From: Natronococcus pandeyae
GTDB taxonomy: Archaea; Halobacteriota; Halobacteria; Halobacteriales; Natrialbaceae
Direction of reading: 5' to 3'
Length of the DNA: 64,000 bases
Assembly: GCF_008122205.1 (NCBI RefSeq)
Contig: NZ_PHNJ01000007.1
Location: 186,001 to 250,000 of the forward strand
The notes beneath the pieces are model-generated. The model had not been told where the DNA came from. It saw only the letters and a list, made by a program, of their open reading frames with translations, and ran no database searches. Numbering within the stretch: the first letter of the stretch is position 1; the number at the start of each line of letters is the position of its first letter. Made by a program: the position numbers and the translations under genes. This document shows positions 16,941 through 26,938 of this stretch, piece by piece.

Positions 16941-17813
16941 TCACGAAACGAGTCGCCGGATGCGCGACGGAACGGGGTCGTACCGTTTCGCCAGAAGGAC
17001 GGAGCCGGCGGCGTGTCTACCGACCGCTTCGGAGATCGTTCCCAGGAGCTTGCGCTGGATGAGCCCGCCGCGGGAGACGCCGAGGACTGTCACGTCGTGC
17101 TCGGTCGTCCAGTCGGTGATCGTTCCAGCGATGTCGTCGGCCTCGACGAGTTCGCGAGTAACGGACGGGACGTCCTCGAACGCGTCCGCCGACTCGGCGA
17201 GCACGGCCTGTGCCTCCTCCCGCGACAGTTCCGGCTCGTCAGACTCGAGTACGTGCAGCAGGGTCACCGCAGCGTCGTTGCGTCGAGCGATCGAGGCGGC
17301 CGTTTCGGCGGCGAAGCCGTCGTGGGGGCCGCCGGCGACCGGCACGAGAACCGACTCGACGTCGGGCGTCGGCGTCTTGATTCGCTTGACCAGGACGTCA
17401 CACTCGGCGTTTCGTAAGACTTTGTCGAGGTGGCTTCCCAGGATGCGATCTTCTCTCGGCGGTCGTCCGCGCCACCCCATCAGGATCGTGTCGACGTCGT
17501 ACTTCTCGACGGCGCCGACGATCCCCGTCGTCACGCCGCGAGCCATCCGGATCCGCTTATCGACGGGGACGTCGTGAGAGTCGACGTACCGTGCGGCCTC
17601 GTCGAGCATCTCTTCGACGTCGTCCTCGAGGAGGTATCGGCGACCGTCCTGAAGAGACAGCTGCGAGGGGACCTCGAGGACGTAAACCAGGAAGATTCGA
17701 TACGATCGGTCGGTCGCGACGTCGAGTGCGGTATCCAGCTGGCGCTTTGCGGTCTCTTCGTTCGCGATCGGCACGAGCAGCGTCCCGTCGGCGCTCGAGG
17801 TATCGTCAGCCAT
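16941..17813 (-). CDS. Tandem-domain universal stress protein
   Basis: A 290-residue protein with two USP domains. Domain 1 (about 9-145) starts GTLLVPIANEETAKRQLD and contains TILMGWRGRPPREDRILGSH, which keeps part of the nucleotide loop. Domain 2 (about 152-275) starts VESVLVPVAGGPHDGFAAET and ends with VLGVSRGGLIQRKLLGTISE, nearly canonical. Two-domain USPs usually fold as an internal dimer. In haloarchaea such proteins are also found next to or fused to transporters, but no transporter is adjacent here. Confidence 0.88.
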   Translation of the reverse strand: MADDTSSADGTLLVPIANEETAKRQLDTALDVATDRSYRIFLVYVLEVPSQLSLQDGRRYLLEDDVEEMLDEAARYVDSHDVPVDKRIRMARGVTTGIVGAVEKYDVDTILMGWRGRPPREDRILGSHLDKVLRNAECDVLVKRIKTPTPDVESVLVPVAGGPHDGFAAETAASIARRNDAAVTLLHVLESDEPELSREEAQAVLAESADAFEDVPSVTRELVEADDIAGTITDWTTEHDVTVLGVSRGGLIQRKLLGTISEAVGRHAAGSVLLAKRYDPVPSRIRRLVS

Positions 17814-17946
17814 GTCGACTATTCCATCCGATGCGGTCCATCGTTATTACGTTTCACCACTCCCTGGCAAGCTAACAGTTCGACCGGGTTCGCGCTCCGC
17901 TGGGACCTGGGGGCGACAGCGTGCGAACGCCGACTGCAGACGAGTA

Positions 17947-19158
17947 TCATTCGCTCAGCCACCAGCCGTACACTCTCGAGTCGCGCGCCTCGTCATCGGA
18001 TTTCTTGCTCCGGCCGTATGTCTTTCCCTCGAGAATTTGCCGTTCGACGGCGTTTATCGCGAGCGAGAACGCGTGCCCGTCGCCGTAGCCCTCGTCTGAG
18101 GCGACGAACAGCCCCTTGTCGGTGTATAGCCGAACGCGGGCGAGTACGAGCGGCACGCCGCGCAGTCGCTCCGTGTGTCGCTTGAAATGGACTTTCGCCT
18201 CGAGAACCCGCATATCCCGGTACTTGCGGGCGACGTCTTCGATGCGTTCGGCGAGTTCCTCACGGGTCGTGTCCGCCATCAGGTCGACGCCGAACACCTG
18301 CACGGGGAGTCGCCGGTCCTCGGTCCAGGTCAGCGACTCCAGCAGGTCTGTCTTCGTGACGATCCCCGCGAGCGAGTCGTCCTCGCCGAAGACGATCGAG
18401 GACGAGGCGCCGAACTCGATCATCGTTTCGAGGACCGCGTCGAGCGACTCGTCGGGTGTCGTCGTTCCGAGCGTCTCGACCATCACGTTACGCACCGGCA
18501 ACTCGAGCAGATCGTCGCTCTCGCCCTCTCGTGCGCCGAAGCCGCCGTGGTGGCCGCCGGTACTCGCGTCCATGTGCGCTTCGGGATCGCCGCCCTGCGA
18601 GCGCTGCAGTTCCCGCGTGACGAACTCGAGGACGTCGTAGAGGCTCACGATCCCCACGGCCTCGTCGCCGTCTTCGTCGGAAACGACCGGAAGGTGCTCG
18701 ATGCGCTCGGTTCTGAACGTCGCGAGCGCCTTCCCCAGCGAGGTCGGCGGCTCGATCGCGACGACGTCCGTCGTGGCGACGTCGCCGGCGTCGAGCACCG
18801 AGAGGTGCGGCTGGACGTCCCGAAGGAGGTCGTCCGCGCGGACGACGCCGGCGAGGTCCTCCCCGTCGAGAACCGGAAGGAGTCGGGCGTCGCCCGCGAT
18901 CATGAGGCGTGCGGCTTCGCGAACGTTTTCGTGGGGCCCGATCGTCGGCACGGGACGAACGAGCGACCGCGCCTTTCGCGAGGTCTTTTCGTGCGACGAG
19001 AGGACGTCCCGCCGAGTGACGATCCCCTCGAACTCGTGGTCCCGGGTGATCACGAGCGCCTTCCGGTTCGAGGTCTCGAACGCACCGCGGAGCTTCGAAA
19101 CCGGCGTCGTCTCGTCGTACGTGTCGAACGCCCGGTCGACGGTATCGGTTACGTCCAT
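17947..19158 (-). CDS. Four-CBS-domain protein with C-terminal HPF/RaiA-like domain
   Basis: With the start at MDVTDTVDRAFDTYDE it is 403 residues. Four CBS motifs follow in two Bateman modules: about 1-115 (EGIVTRRDVLSS, ARLLPVLDGEDLAGVV) and 125-290 (EHLPVVSDEDGDEAVGIVS, SSIVFGEDDSLAGIVTKTD). CBS pairs bind adenosine nucleotides. The last 100 residues (REELAERIEDVARKYRDM, then VHFKRHTERLRGVPLVLARV) resemble the hibernation-promoting-factor/RaiA fold that binds ribosomes. This would couple energy sensing to ribosome silencing, but the C-terminal assignment rests on pattern alone. The open frame upstream to 19326 is not conserved-looking. Confidence 0.8.
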   Translation of the reverse strand: MDVTDTVDRAFDTYDETTPVSKLRGAFETSNRKALVITRDHEFEGIVTRRDVLSSHEKTSRKARSLVRPVPTIGPHENVREAARLMIAGDARLLPVLDGEDLAGVVRADDLLRDVQPHLSVLDAGDVATTDVVAIEPPTSLGKALATFRTERIEHLPVVSDEDGDEAVGIVSLYDVLEFVTRELQRSQGGDPEAHMDASTGGHHGGFGAREGESDDLLELPVRNVMVETLGTTTPDESLDAVLETMIEFGASSSIVFGEDDSLAGIVTKTDLLESLTWTEDRRLPVQVFGVDLMADTTREELAERIEDVARKYRDMRVLEAKVHFKRHTERLRGVPLVLARVRLYTDKGLFVASDEGYGDGHAFSLAINAVERQILEGKTYGRSKKSDDEARDSRVYGWWLSE

Positions 19159-19635
19159 AGTCGAAGATATACCCCACGACGCTATACGTTTCGCCGCTCG
19201 TTCCCGGGTGCGTGTCTTCAGCAAAACAGTTATGCTCGCGGAGGTCGCGAACGCCGACCGCCGTTCGCTCGGCCGCCGACCGTATCGCTCTCGAGTCGCG
19301 CATCTCGCCACCGGGATTTCTCGCACCCTCGAGAATCGGCCACTCCGGGGTCAATCACGTGTCGACGAAGTGCTCGAGCGATCGCGCGAACGGGCGAACT
19401 CCGGCGATCGCTGCGTTCGGCCACGATCGCTCGAACTGAGCCGGCGTGGACCGTCTCGCACAATCGACGACCCACACCTGTCGAGTATCTAATGGGTAAG
19501 CGCATAGCCAGTACTATTTATTAATAATTGTGGTATACGTGCACACAGATCACACAGTATGTGGGGGGCACACTGGCGTGAAACGCGGAATAGCACTCGT
19601 CGAACGAGACAATCACGGGGAAAGGGTGATCGGCC
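19159..19635. other. Intergenic region before the lactate permease, about 480 bp
   Basis: No gene is supported. Near the permease, 19513-19526 is a strongly AT-rich TATA-like run (CTATTTATTAATAA), about 110 nt before the GTG start, implying a long leader. Shortly after it, TGTG at 19529-19532 and CACA at 19542-19545 form a short inverted repeat that could be an operator. Confidence 0.4.
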
Positions 19636-21423
19636 GTGATATTCGAACTGTTCATGGCGGCGTTGCCGTTGGCAGTCGTCGCGATCCTGTTGGTCGGACT
19701 GCTGTGGCCGGCGACGCGGGCGATGCCGATCGCGTGGGTCGTAGCGCTCGTCGTCGGTTTCGCGGTATGGAACAACCCGCCGTCGTTCCTCGCGGGTTCG
19801 TCGATCGTCGGCGTGATGACCGCCCTCGAGATTCTCTGGATCGTCTTCGGCGCGCTGGTCCTGTTGTACACGCTGATGCAGGCCGGCGCGTTCGACCGCA
19901 TCAACGAGGGGTTCGCGGCGGTGTCGGACGACCGGCGCGTCCAGATCGTGTTGCTGGCGTTTTTCCTCGCGACGTTCATCGAGGGCGCTGCGGGGTTCGG
20001 GACGCCCGCAGCGGTCGTCGCGCCGCTGTTGCTCGCGCTCGGCTTTCCGGCGCTGGCCGCCGTGATCGCGGCGCTGATCGGCCACATCATCGCCGTCACC
20101 TACGGCGCGGTCGGGACGCCGATCATCGTCGGTATCGAGACGCCACTGGAGATATACGAAGCAGCGATCGAGGCTGACGGAGGGATGTCCGTCGTCGAGT
20201 ACTCCCGGAACGTCGCCGCGTGGGCGGCCACCTACCACGCGCTCGTCGGATTCATCATGCCGCTGTTCGCAGTCGGAATGGTCGTCTACTTCTTCGGCCC
20301 GCGCGACGAGCGGTCGATCCGACCGGCGCTCGAGGTCGCGCCGCTGTGTCTGTTCGCCGGGATCGCGTTCGCGATCCCTTACTGGATCTCGGCGTGGTTC
20401 ATCACGGCCGAGTTCCCGTCGCTGATCGGGGCGATGGTCGGCGGCGCGATCACCATCGGGGTGCTCCAGGCCGGCTATCTCCTTCCCGACGACGAGTGGG
20501 ACTTCCCGCCGCGCGAGGAGTGGCCCGACCACTGGGTCGGAACCATCGAGCCCGGTGCGGAGGAGGAAGTGGACGTTCCGGGTACCGGGAACGGCGCCCC
20601 CCAGATGTCGCTGCTGAAGGCGTGGTCGCCGTACATCATCCTGATCGTCCTCCTCGTGGTCACGCGGGTGATCGAACCGATTTCCGAGTTCCTCACCGAT
20701 CCCGAGATCGGCGTGCAGATCGGGAACGTTACGCTTGGAATTGTCATCCTATGGGATCCGATCCTCGGGTACGAAGCGCTGGGCGCGGACATCGCGTGGG
20801 TGAACGTCCCCGGCTTCTGGCTGATCGTGAGTGCAATCATCGCCATCGGCATCTTCGGACTGGACGGCGGGGAAGTCAGAGCCGCCTGGTACGAAGCGGG
20901 CGAGAAACTCGTCTCGCCGTTCATCGCGCTGATCTTCGTCATCGCGATGGTCCAGGTGATGATCCAGTCCGGCGCGGCGCCGGGAGCGCCCGAGTACGCG
21001 GTGATCAACGACGATCCCGCCAGTATGATCGAACTGCTCGCGATCGCGACCGCGGACGTGACCGGACCGGCCTACCCAGCCCTTGCGGCGTCTATCGGCG
21101 CGCTCGCCGCCATCATGGTCGGCTCGAACACTGTCTCGAACATCACCTTCGGCGGCTTCCAGTTCACCGCCGCCCACGAACTCGATCTCCCGAGCCAGAT
21201 CGTCGTCGGCGCGCAGGCCACCGGCGGAGCGATCGGGAACCTGGTCGCCATCCACAACGTCGTCGCGGCGCTGGCGACCGTCGGTCTCGTCGGTCAAGAG
21301 GGGCGCGTGATCCGGCTGAACCTGATTCCGCTGTTCTACTACGCGATCGTCGTCGGGCTCTTGACGCTGCTATTCGTCTACGTCATGCCCGACGTCTTGC
21401 CCGGGGTGTTCGATATCTACTGA
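19636..21423 (+). CDS. lctP: L-lactate permease (LctP/LldP family)
   Basis: A 595-residue polytopic membrane protein of the lactate permease family, of usual length, with a GTG start followed by IFELFMAALPLAVVAILLVG. Conserved family regions include TFIEGAAGFGTPAAVVAPLL, YGAVGTPIIVG and MVGSNTVSNITFGGFQ near the C-terminus. Twelve or more membrane helices are apparent. It imports lactate (or glycolate) with protons or sodium. It is convergent with the large FAD/Fe-S lactate dehydrogenase gene, so uptake and oxidation are encoded together. The leader of about 110 nt is unusual for a haloarchaeal gene. Confidence 0.93.
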   Translation: MIFELFMAALPLAVVAILLVGLLWPATRAMPIAWVVALVVGFAVWNNPPSFLAGSSIVGVMTALEILWIVFGALVLLYTLMQAGAFDRINEGFAAVSDDRRVQIVLLAFFLATFIEGAAGFGTPAAVVAPLLLALGFPALAAVIAALIGHIIAVTYGAVGTPIIVGIETPLEIYEAAIEADGGMSVVEYSRNVAAWAATYHALVGFIMPLFAVGMVVYFFGPRDERSIRPALEVAPLCLFAGIAFAIPYWISAWFITAEFPSLIGAMVGGAITIGVLQAGYLLPDDEWDFPPREEWPDHWVGTIEPGAEEEVDVPGTGNGAPQMSLLKAWSPYIILIVLLVVTRVIEPISEFLTDPEIGVQIGNVTLGIVILWDPILGYEALGADIAWVNVPGFWLIVSAIIAIGIFGLDGGEVRAAWYEAGEKLVSPFIALIFVIAMVQVMIQSGAAPGAPEYAVINDDPASMIELLAIATADVTGPAYPALAASIGALAAIMVGSNTVSNITFGGFQFTAAHELDLPSQIVVGAQATGGAIGNLVAIHNVVAALATVGLVGQEGRVIRLNLIPLFYYAIVVGLLTLLFVYVMPDVLPGVFDIY

Positions 21424-21560
21424 CCGCATCGCCGCCGCGACGGCGCGGCTGCCCCGCCCGATTCGGCTCCGTTTCCGGCGATCGGGCACCATTCGCGATT
21501 CGGAGCGTGCGGTCGTCGATCCACCACGGGAGAGTTCCATCCTTCGGGAAGGCGAGGAAA

Positions 21561-24500
21561 TCAGGAAGACGACAGCGCTTCGGCCACCTTTTCGATCGGG
21601 TGGGGCGGGTTGTCGGACCGTTCCTCGCGGTCACCGATCTGACTCCGGCAGGAAGCGCCGGGCGCGACGACTTCCTCTCCGTCGCTCCGGTCGATCTTCT
21701 CGAAGAGTATCGAACCGATCGACCGTGAGAGATCGTAGTGTTCGGCTTCGTAGCCGAAACTGCCGGCCATCCCACAGCAACCCGACTCGAGCGGATCCAC
21801 GCCGTAGCCGACTCGCCGGAGCACGCCCACCGCGTGATGGTCCTTCGCGGTCGCCTTCTGGTGGCAGTGTCCGTGGTAGGCGAGTGAGCCTTCCACCCCG
21901 CTCGGTCGACCGCCGTCGGTCAATTCGTCGATCAGTCGGTGGGTGTCGAGGTACTCCATAACGCCGTAGATGTGCGCTGCGACCCGGTCTGTCGTCTCGC
22001 CGGGCAACAGGTCGCGGTACTCGTCCTGGAAGACGACGGCGTCCGAGGGTTCGACCGCGACGACCTCCCACCCGTCGTCGATGTGTCGCGAGAACACCTC
22101 GACGTTCGTCCGTGCACGTTCTTCGGCGAGGTCGAGCAGTCCGACCGAGTACGCCGCTCGCCCGCTCGGTGCGCACTCGTCGGGAATCTTCACGTGAACG
22201 CCCGCAGTCTCGAGGAGTTGCACGGCGGCCTTCCCGGCCCTGGGATAGCTGTAGTTCGTGAACGTGTCGGGGAACAGCAGGACTTTCCGGTCGGCTTCCG
22301 CCTCGGAGACGCGCGGTCCGCGCGCCGCGTACCACTCCTGGAGCGACTCGCGCTGGAATCGCGGGAGCTTCCGATCGCTCGCGATGCCGACGGTTTTCTC
22401 CATCACCGTTCGAGCACCGGGCAGTTTCGGCCCCAGATTCGAAAGCGGTGCCAGCTTGCTCCCGAGCCAGGAGAGCCGGTCGATATTCGCAAACAGCCGC
22501 GTCCGGAGGTCGGTCCCCTCCCGCTCGTGGTAGCCGTGTTTCACCTCGACCTTGAGCTTCGCCAGATCCACGCCGGTCGGACAGTCGCTCTTACACCCCT
22601 TGCAGCCGACACAGAGGTCGAGCACCTCCTCCTGGAACCGTTTCGAGTACATCTCCTCCGTGGGAATCTCGCCGGAGATAGCGGCGCGAAGCATGTTCGC
22701 TCGACCGCGGGTCGACTCGATCTCTTCTTTCGACCCCCGGTATGTCGGACACATCACGTCGTCGGTCTGGCGGCACGTCCCGCAGCCGTTGCAGAGTTCG
22801 ACCAGGTGCGAGAAGCCGCCCTCGTCGCTGAAGTCGAGTTTCGTCTGGGGCTCGATCGACTGGTAGTCGGCGCCGTACCGGAGGTTCTCGCGGATGTCGG
22901 TCGGATCGTCCTCCTCGTAGACGACCTTCCCCGGGTTCATCCGCCAGTCGGGATCGAACGCCCGTTTGACCTCCTTGAACGCCTCCCACAGGGTCTCGCC
23001 GTACATTTTGCGGTTGAACTGGGTTCGGGCGAGTCCGTCGCCGTGCTCGCCGGAAAACGAGCCGTGTCGCTCGAACACGAGATCAGTGACGTCGTCGGCG
23101 ATCGATCGCAGTTTCTGGATCCCCTCGTCCTCTTTGAGATTGAGGATCGGCCGGATGTGCAGCGTGCCGCTGCCCGCGTGGGCGAAGTACGCCGCGGACG
23201 TGTCGTGGTCCTCGAGCACGTCCATGAACTCCTGGACGTACTCGGCGAGCTCTTCGGGAGGCACCGTCGCGTCCTCGATGAACGGGTAGGGCTTCGGATC
23301 GCCCTCGAGACTCATCAATAATGGGATCGCGGCCTTCCGGAGCTTCCAGAGCCGGGCCTGTTCGTCCTCGTCGTACGCCTCGAGGACGTCGAACGCGTCC
23401 CCCTCGTCGACGAAGTGGGCGTTCGTCCGCCCGATCGGCTCGCGGAGGTCCTCGTGGAGCTCCGAGTCGAACTCGAGCATGAGTGCCGCCTCGGTGCCGT
23501 CGGGGATCGGCTCCTCGTACTGGGCGTACTCCTCGTTGTCGCGGGCGAGCCGGAACACCTCGTCGTCCATGAGTTCGACCGCGCTGGGGTCGAACTCGAG
23601 CGCCTCGGGGACCGCCCGCAGCGCGTCGATCAGATCGTCGAAACAGTAGAGTGCGAGCGAGGTCTCTTCGGGCAGGGTCACGAGGCTGATCTCGGCCTCG
23701 ACGACGATTCCGAGCGACGATTCAGAGCCGACGAGCAGCTTCGAGAGGTTGATCACCCGGTCCCCGTCGTCGTTTTCGTAGATCACGCGATCGAGGTTGT
23801 ACCCCGAGACGTTGCGCTTGAGATCGGGGTATCGCTCCTCGATCTCGTCCTCGTGTTCCTCGACGAGCGCTCGAACCGTCTCGTAGATGGCGGCCTCGCG
23901 ATCGTCCTTGGAGACGATCTCCTCGTACTCCTCGCCGTCGAGGACGACCTCGCGGGTGTGGATCAGCGAGCCGTCCGCGAGGACGACCTTCAACTCCTCG
24001 GTGTAGGCGTCGGTGATGCCGTAGCGGACCGAATGGGCACCCGTGGAGTTGTTGCCGATCCCGCCGCCGATCGTCGCCCGGTTCGAGGAGGCCGGGTCCG
24101 GCGCGAACTTCAGCCCCCACTGGCTGGCGAACTGATCGAAGTGGTCCTGGACGACGCCGGGCTGGACCCGCGCCCGTCGGTCCTCCGGCCGGATCTCGAG
24201 GATATCGTCCATGTAGGTGCTCATATCCAGTACCACGCAGCCGGGGCCGACCGCCTGCCCCGCCAGCGACGAACCGGCCCCGCGAGCGATGATAGGAACG
24301 TCGTGCTCGTCGGCGACGCGAACCGCGGCCCGGACGTCCTCGACGTCGCGCGGGAACACGGCACCCGCGGGACGCGCCTGATAGATGCTCCCGTCAGTCG
24401 CGTACAGCACCTGCGTGTACTCGTCGAATCGAACCTCGCCGCTCACGGCCGCGCGCAGGTCCTCGGCGAGTGAGACGTACGGTTCGGCGTCGGGATGCTC

Positions 24501-24647
24501 GTGCCCGCGTTCCTCCCGGAACCGCTCGAACTCACTGAGGTCGCCACGGGGCTTCTCGAGGGTCGACGGCTGTGCGATTTCCTCGATCGAGTCCACTTCC
24601 CTCATCTCCTCCGAGTGGTCTGCGTCACCAGGTATCTCGGTTGCCAT
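21561..24647 (-). CDS. dld: FAD/Fe-S D-lactate dehydrogenase-type oxidoreductase (GlcD-GlcF fusion)
   Basis: A 1028-residue fusion. The N-terminal half is an FAD-binding type 4 domain (PP-loop IARGAGSSLAGQAVGPG, then SSNRATIGGGIGNNSTGAHS) with its C-terminal cap (GEHGDGLARTQFNRKMYG). The C-terminal half has two 4Fe-4S motifs (LCNGCGTCRQTDDVMCP and LCVGCKGCKSDCP) and two cysteine-rich CCG repeats (YHGHCHQKAT and SGCCGMAGSFGYEAEHYD). It should oxidise D-lactate or glycolate to the 2-oxo acid and pass electrons to quinone at the membrane. It lies beside lactate permease, and malate synthase follows divergently, consistent with growth on two- and three-carbon acids. Confidence 0.9.
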   Translation of the reverse strand: MATEIPGDADHSEEMREVDSIEEIAQPSTLEKPRGDLSEFERFREERGHEHPDAEPYVSLAEDLRAAVSGEVRFDEYTQVLYATDGSIYQARPAGAVFPRDVEDVRAAVRVADEHDVPIIARGAGSSLAGQAVGPGCVVLDMSTYMDDILEIRPEDRRARVQPGVVQDHFDQFASQWGLKFAPDPASSNRATIGGGIGNNSTGAHSVRYGITDAYTEELKVVLADGSLIHTREVVLDGEEYEEIVSKDDREAAIYETVRALVEEHEDEIEERYPDLKRNVSGYNLDRVIYENDDGDRVINLSKLLVGSESSLGIVVEAEISLVTLPEETSLALYCFDDLIDALRAVPEALEFDPSAVELMDDEVFRLARDNEEYAQYEEPIPDGTEAALMLEFDSELHEDLREPIGRTNAHFVDEGDAFDVLEAYDEDEQARLWKLRKAAIPLLMSLEGDPKPYPFIEDATVPPEELAEYVQEFMDVLEDHDTSAAYFAHAGSGTLHIRPILNLKEDEGIQKLRSIADDVTDLVFERHGSFSGEHGDGLARTQFNRKMYGETLWEAFKEVKRAFDPDWRMNPGKVVYEEDDPTDIRENLRYGADYQSIEPQTKLDFSDEGGFSHLVELCNGCGTCRQTDDVMCPTYRGSKEEIESTRGRANMLRAAISGEIPTEEMYSKRFQEEVLDLCVGCKGCKSDCPTGVDLAKLKVEVKHGYHEREGTDLRTRLFANIDRLSWLGSKLAPLSNLGPKLPGARTVMEKTVGIASDRKLPRFQRESLQEWYAARGPRVSEAEADRKVLLFPDTFTNYSYPRAGKAAVQLLETAGVHVKIPDECAPSGRAAYSVGLLDLAEERARTNVEVFSRHIDDGWEVVAVEPSDAVVFQDEYRDLLPGETTDRVAAHIYGVMEYLDTHRLIDELTDGGRPSGVEGSLAYHGHCHQKATAKDHHAVGVLRRVGYGVDPLESGCCGMAGSFGYEAEHYDLSRSIGSILFEKIDRSDGEEVVAPGASCRSQIGDREERSDNPPHPIEKVAEALSSS

Positions 24648-24828
24648 TGGGTAACATGGAGAGGGCGATCAGAATAAGCTCTGTGGGTGTCCCCGATAGC
24701 TGTGTTCAGATACTACTGTGAGTAATCAGCGAGTCGGTGAGACCGCCACGAGAGGCCAGCCCCTTCCGTAGTGTTCGATCAGCGAGTCGGTGTACTCTCA
24801 ACACCGTCGCTGCGTGGCCCCGAACTAC

Positions 24829-24834
24829 TTTAAT
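24829..24834 (+). promoter_or_regulatory. TATA box of the malate synthase gene
   Basis: TTTAAT is centred about 29 nt before the ATG at 24861, predicting an almost leaderless mRNA and supporting that start. Confidence 0.5.
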
Positions 24835-24860
24835 CCCAGCACGTAGTGCATTCCCGTGGT

Positions 24861-26165
24861 ATGTGTGCCCAACGCAAACACGACCGAGAGTTCGTGCGAA
24901 CGTTCTTCACCTCACCGACGGCGGTCGAAGGGGAGGACGATTCCGCAAAAATGCTGCGGCGTGCGTCTCAGCTCCGCGGGATGGAATCCCCGGACGTCTG
25001 GGTGCCGGACAACGAGGATGCGACAGCGCCCTCGATGCGCGACGAGGGCGCCGAGAACATCGTCGACGTGGTTTCGGAGGAGGGAGCCGAGTTCCCAGGC
25101 GAGATTCACCCCCGCATCGTCTGGCACCGGGACGATCCCAGCACCCGGTATCAGGGGTTCCAGCACATGTTGCAGATCGCCGACCCCGAGAAGGGCGCCG
25201 TCGAGCACGTCGACGGCTTCGTGGTTCCGGAAGTCGGTGACATCGACGACTGGAAGAAGGCTGACGAGTTCTTCACGATCGTCGAAACCGAGCACGGTCT
25301 CGAGGAGGGCAGTCTGACGATGTCCGTCATCATCGAGAGCGGCCAGGCCGAGCTGGCGCTTGGCGACCTCCGCGAGGAGATGGGCAAGCCCACGAACAAT
25401 CTCGAACGCCTGTTCCTCCTCGTCGACGGCGAGGTCGACTACACCAAGGACATGCGCGCGATGACGCCGACGGGCGAGCTGCCGCCGTGGCCGGAACTGC
25501 GTCACAACACCTCCCGGGGCGCGAGTGCGGCCGGTCTCATCGCGGTCGACGGCCCGTACGACGACATCCGGGATATCGAGGGCTACCACGAGCGGATGAC
25601 CGACAACCAGGCGAAGGGGATGCTCGGTATCTGGGCGCTGACGCCCAACCAAGTGGTCGAGGCGAACACGTCACCGCTCCCGCCAAAGACCGGAAGCTGG
25701 CTCCTCGAGGTCGACGGCCGCGACGTCGAACTCCGCGAAGCGGATGGCCGCTACATCTACGACGGCGACGAACTGGAACTCGAGGAGACGGGAGACGAGG
25801 AGTACCGGCTCCACGCCGACGGCACCGAACGCGAACTCGACGCCGACGAACTGCACGAGGAACTGCTGGAACGGACCGCCTACGTCCCGAGCATGAACGA
25901 TATCGTCGACTCGATGGAGGAGTTCGAGGCGGCCAAAGAAGCCGGGCGAGGTGCCATCGCCATGGAACAGTCGGCGACGGTGGTCATCAGTGGGACCGAA
26001 GTCGAGGTCACCCGAGATCGGATGTGGGACGAGGCGACCTATCAGGCGGCCCAGACGCCCATCACTCTGTTCCAGGACGTCTACGAGAACCGTTCGGACC
26101 AGCACGAGGAACTAGAAGAGATGTACGGCGAAGAGGTCGTGGAACGCGCGATGCAGGTCGGGTGA
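24861..26165 (+). CDS. aceB: Malate synthase, haloarchaeal type (AceB)
   Basis: A 434-residue enzyme condensing glyoxylate with acetyl-CoA to malate in the glyoxylate bypass. The sequence KHDREFVRTFFTSPTAVEGE, then WVPDNEDATAPSMRDEGAEN and YTKDMRAMTPTGELPPWPEL, closely matches what I recall of the short halobacterial malate synthase H. That enzyme belongs to a HpcH/CitE-like class and is far shorter than bacterial forms A and G. The ATG at 24861 (MCAQRKHD) fits the known N-terminus and the TATA spacing. Isocitrate lyase, its usual partner, is not in this window. Confidence 0.95.
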   Translation: MCAQRKHDREFVRTFFTSPTAVEGEDDSAKMLRRASQLRGMESPDVWVPDNEDATAPSMRDEGAENIVDVVSEEGAEFPGEIHPRIVWHRDDPSTRYQGFQHMLQIADPEKGAVEHVDGFVVPEVGDIDDWKKADEFFTIVETEHGLEEGSLTMSVIIESGQAELALGDLREEMGKPTNNLERLFLLVDGEVDYTKDMRAMTPTGELPPWPELRHNTSRGASAAGLIAVDGPYDDIRDIEGYHERMTDNQAKGMLGIWALTPNQVVEANTSPLPPKTGSWLLEVDGRDVELREADGRYIYDGDELELEETGDEEYRLHADGTERELDADELHEELLERTAYVPSMNDIVDSMEEFEAAKEAGRGAIAMEQSATVVISGTEVEVTRDRMWDEATYQAAQTPITLFQDVYENRSDQHEELEEMYGEEVVERAMQVG

Positions 26166-26500
26166 TTTCGTTCGACGATCCCGGAGTTCGCCGACGGCAG
26201 TCGCCGAGATCTGGCGAGTTCGGTTCCTGATCGGTGGACTGTTTACGCCGAATCGCAGCACCGTGATCGGTTTTTTCGAACTGGACCGGTGAGGATCGAA
26301 TCGAGCGCTCGTCGTCGAACCCGGAATAACTCTACCGGGCTCGAGGCCGAATCGTCTCGGGATACCGCCACCCGTCGGCGTATCGAAACGCGGCGAGCGA
26401 GTACGAGCCGGATCGTCGCGACCCTCGACGAGTTCGGCGGCGGATTCGTCGAGTCGATCGGTCGTCGTAATTGGGGTCTGCAACCACCCGTTCGGGGTGG
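26166..26500. other. Intergenic, about 335 bp
   Basis: No gene is supported between the malate synthase stop and the convergent USP stop. Open frames on both strands here lack recognisable domains. Nothing further was seen. Confidence 0.4.
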
Positions 26501-26938
26501 TTATCGGACGATTGTCACCGGAACCGGCGCACGGCGCGTTACCGTTTCCGCCACGCTTCCGAGCAGGATCCGCGAGACGCCCGAGCGACCGTGGCTTCCC
26601 ATGACGATGTGATCGACATCGTGTTCTTCTGCGTAGTTGACGATCGTTCGGGCTGCGCCGCCCGTTTCCACGGCCGTTTCGAGGTCCGTCGACTCGAGCG
26701 TACCCGCTTCCTCGAGACGCTCCCTGGCCTGCTCGCAGAGGGTTTCGCCGCGCTCTCGAGCGCGATCGAACGCCACGGGATCGTAATACCCGCCCTCGGC
26801 ACCCGCGTAGGTGCCCGCGGTCGGATCCACGACGTGTAACACGGAGATCCGATCGGCCGCGTAGTTTTCGATCGCGTGATCGAGTGCGCTCCAGGCCGGC
26901 TCTGATCCGTCGAGCGGAACCAGTACGTGTGTTTCCAT
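26501..26938 (-). CDS. Universal stress protein (UspA domain)
   Basis: A 145-residue USP: METHVLVPLDGSEPAWSALD at the start and VMGSHGRSGVSRILLGSVAE as a complete nucleotide loop, ending PVPVTIVR. A Gly/Tyr-rich loop after the second strand (DPTAGTYAGAEGGYYDP) is shared in style with the USP at 28580. The longer open frame upstream of 26938 is not used. The gene at 27160 is divergent, about 220 bp away. Confidence 0.92.
   Translation of the reverse strand: METHVLVPLDGSEPAWSALDHAIENYAADRISVLHVVDPTAGTYAGAEGGYYDPVAFDRARERGETLCEQARERLEEAGTLESTDLETAVETGGAARTIVNYAEEHDVDHIVMGSHGRSGVSRILLGSVAETVTRRAPVPVTIVR

Noticed and set aside
19489-20532. A 347-codon open frame on the minus strand
   Set aside because: It is antisense to lactate permease, composed mainly of Arg, Asp and Gln, and lacks any motif.
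26112-26483. A 123-codon open frame on the minus strand after malate synthase
   Set aside because: It overlaps the malate synthase end, is Arg/Pro/Thr-rich and has no recognisable domain.
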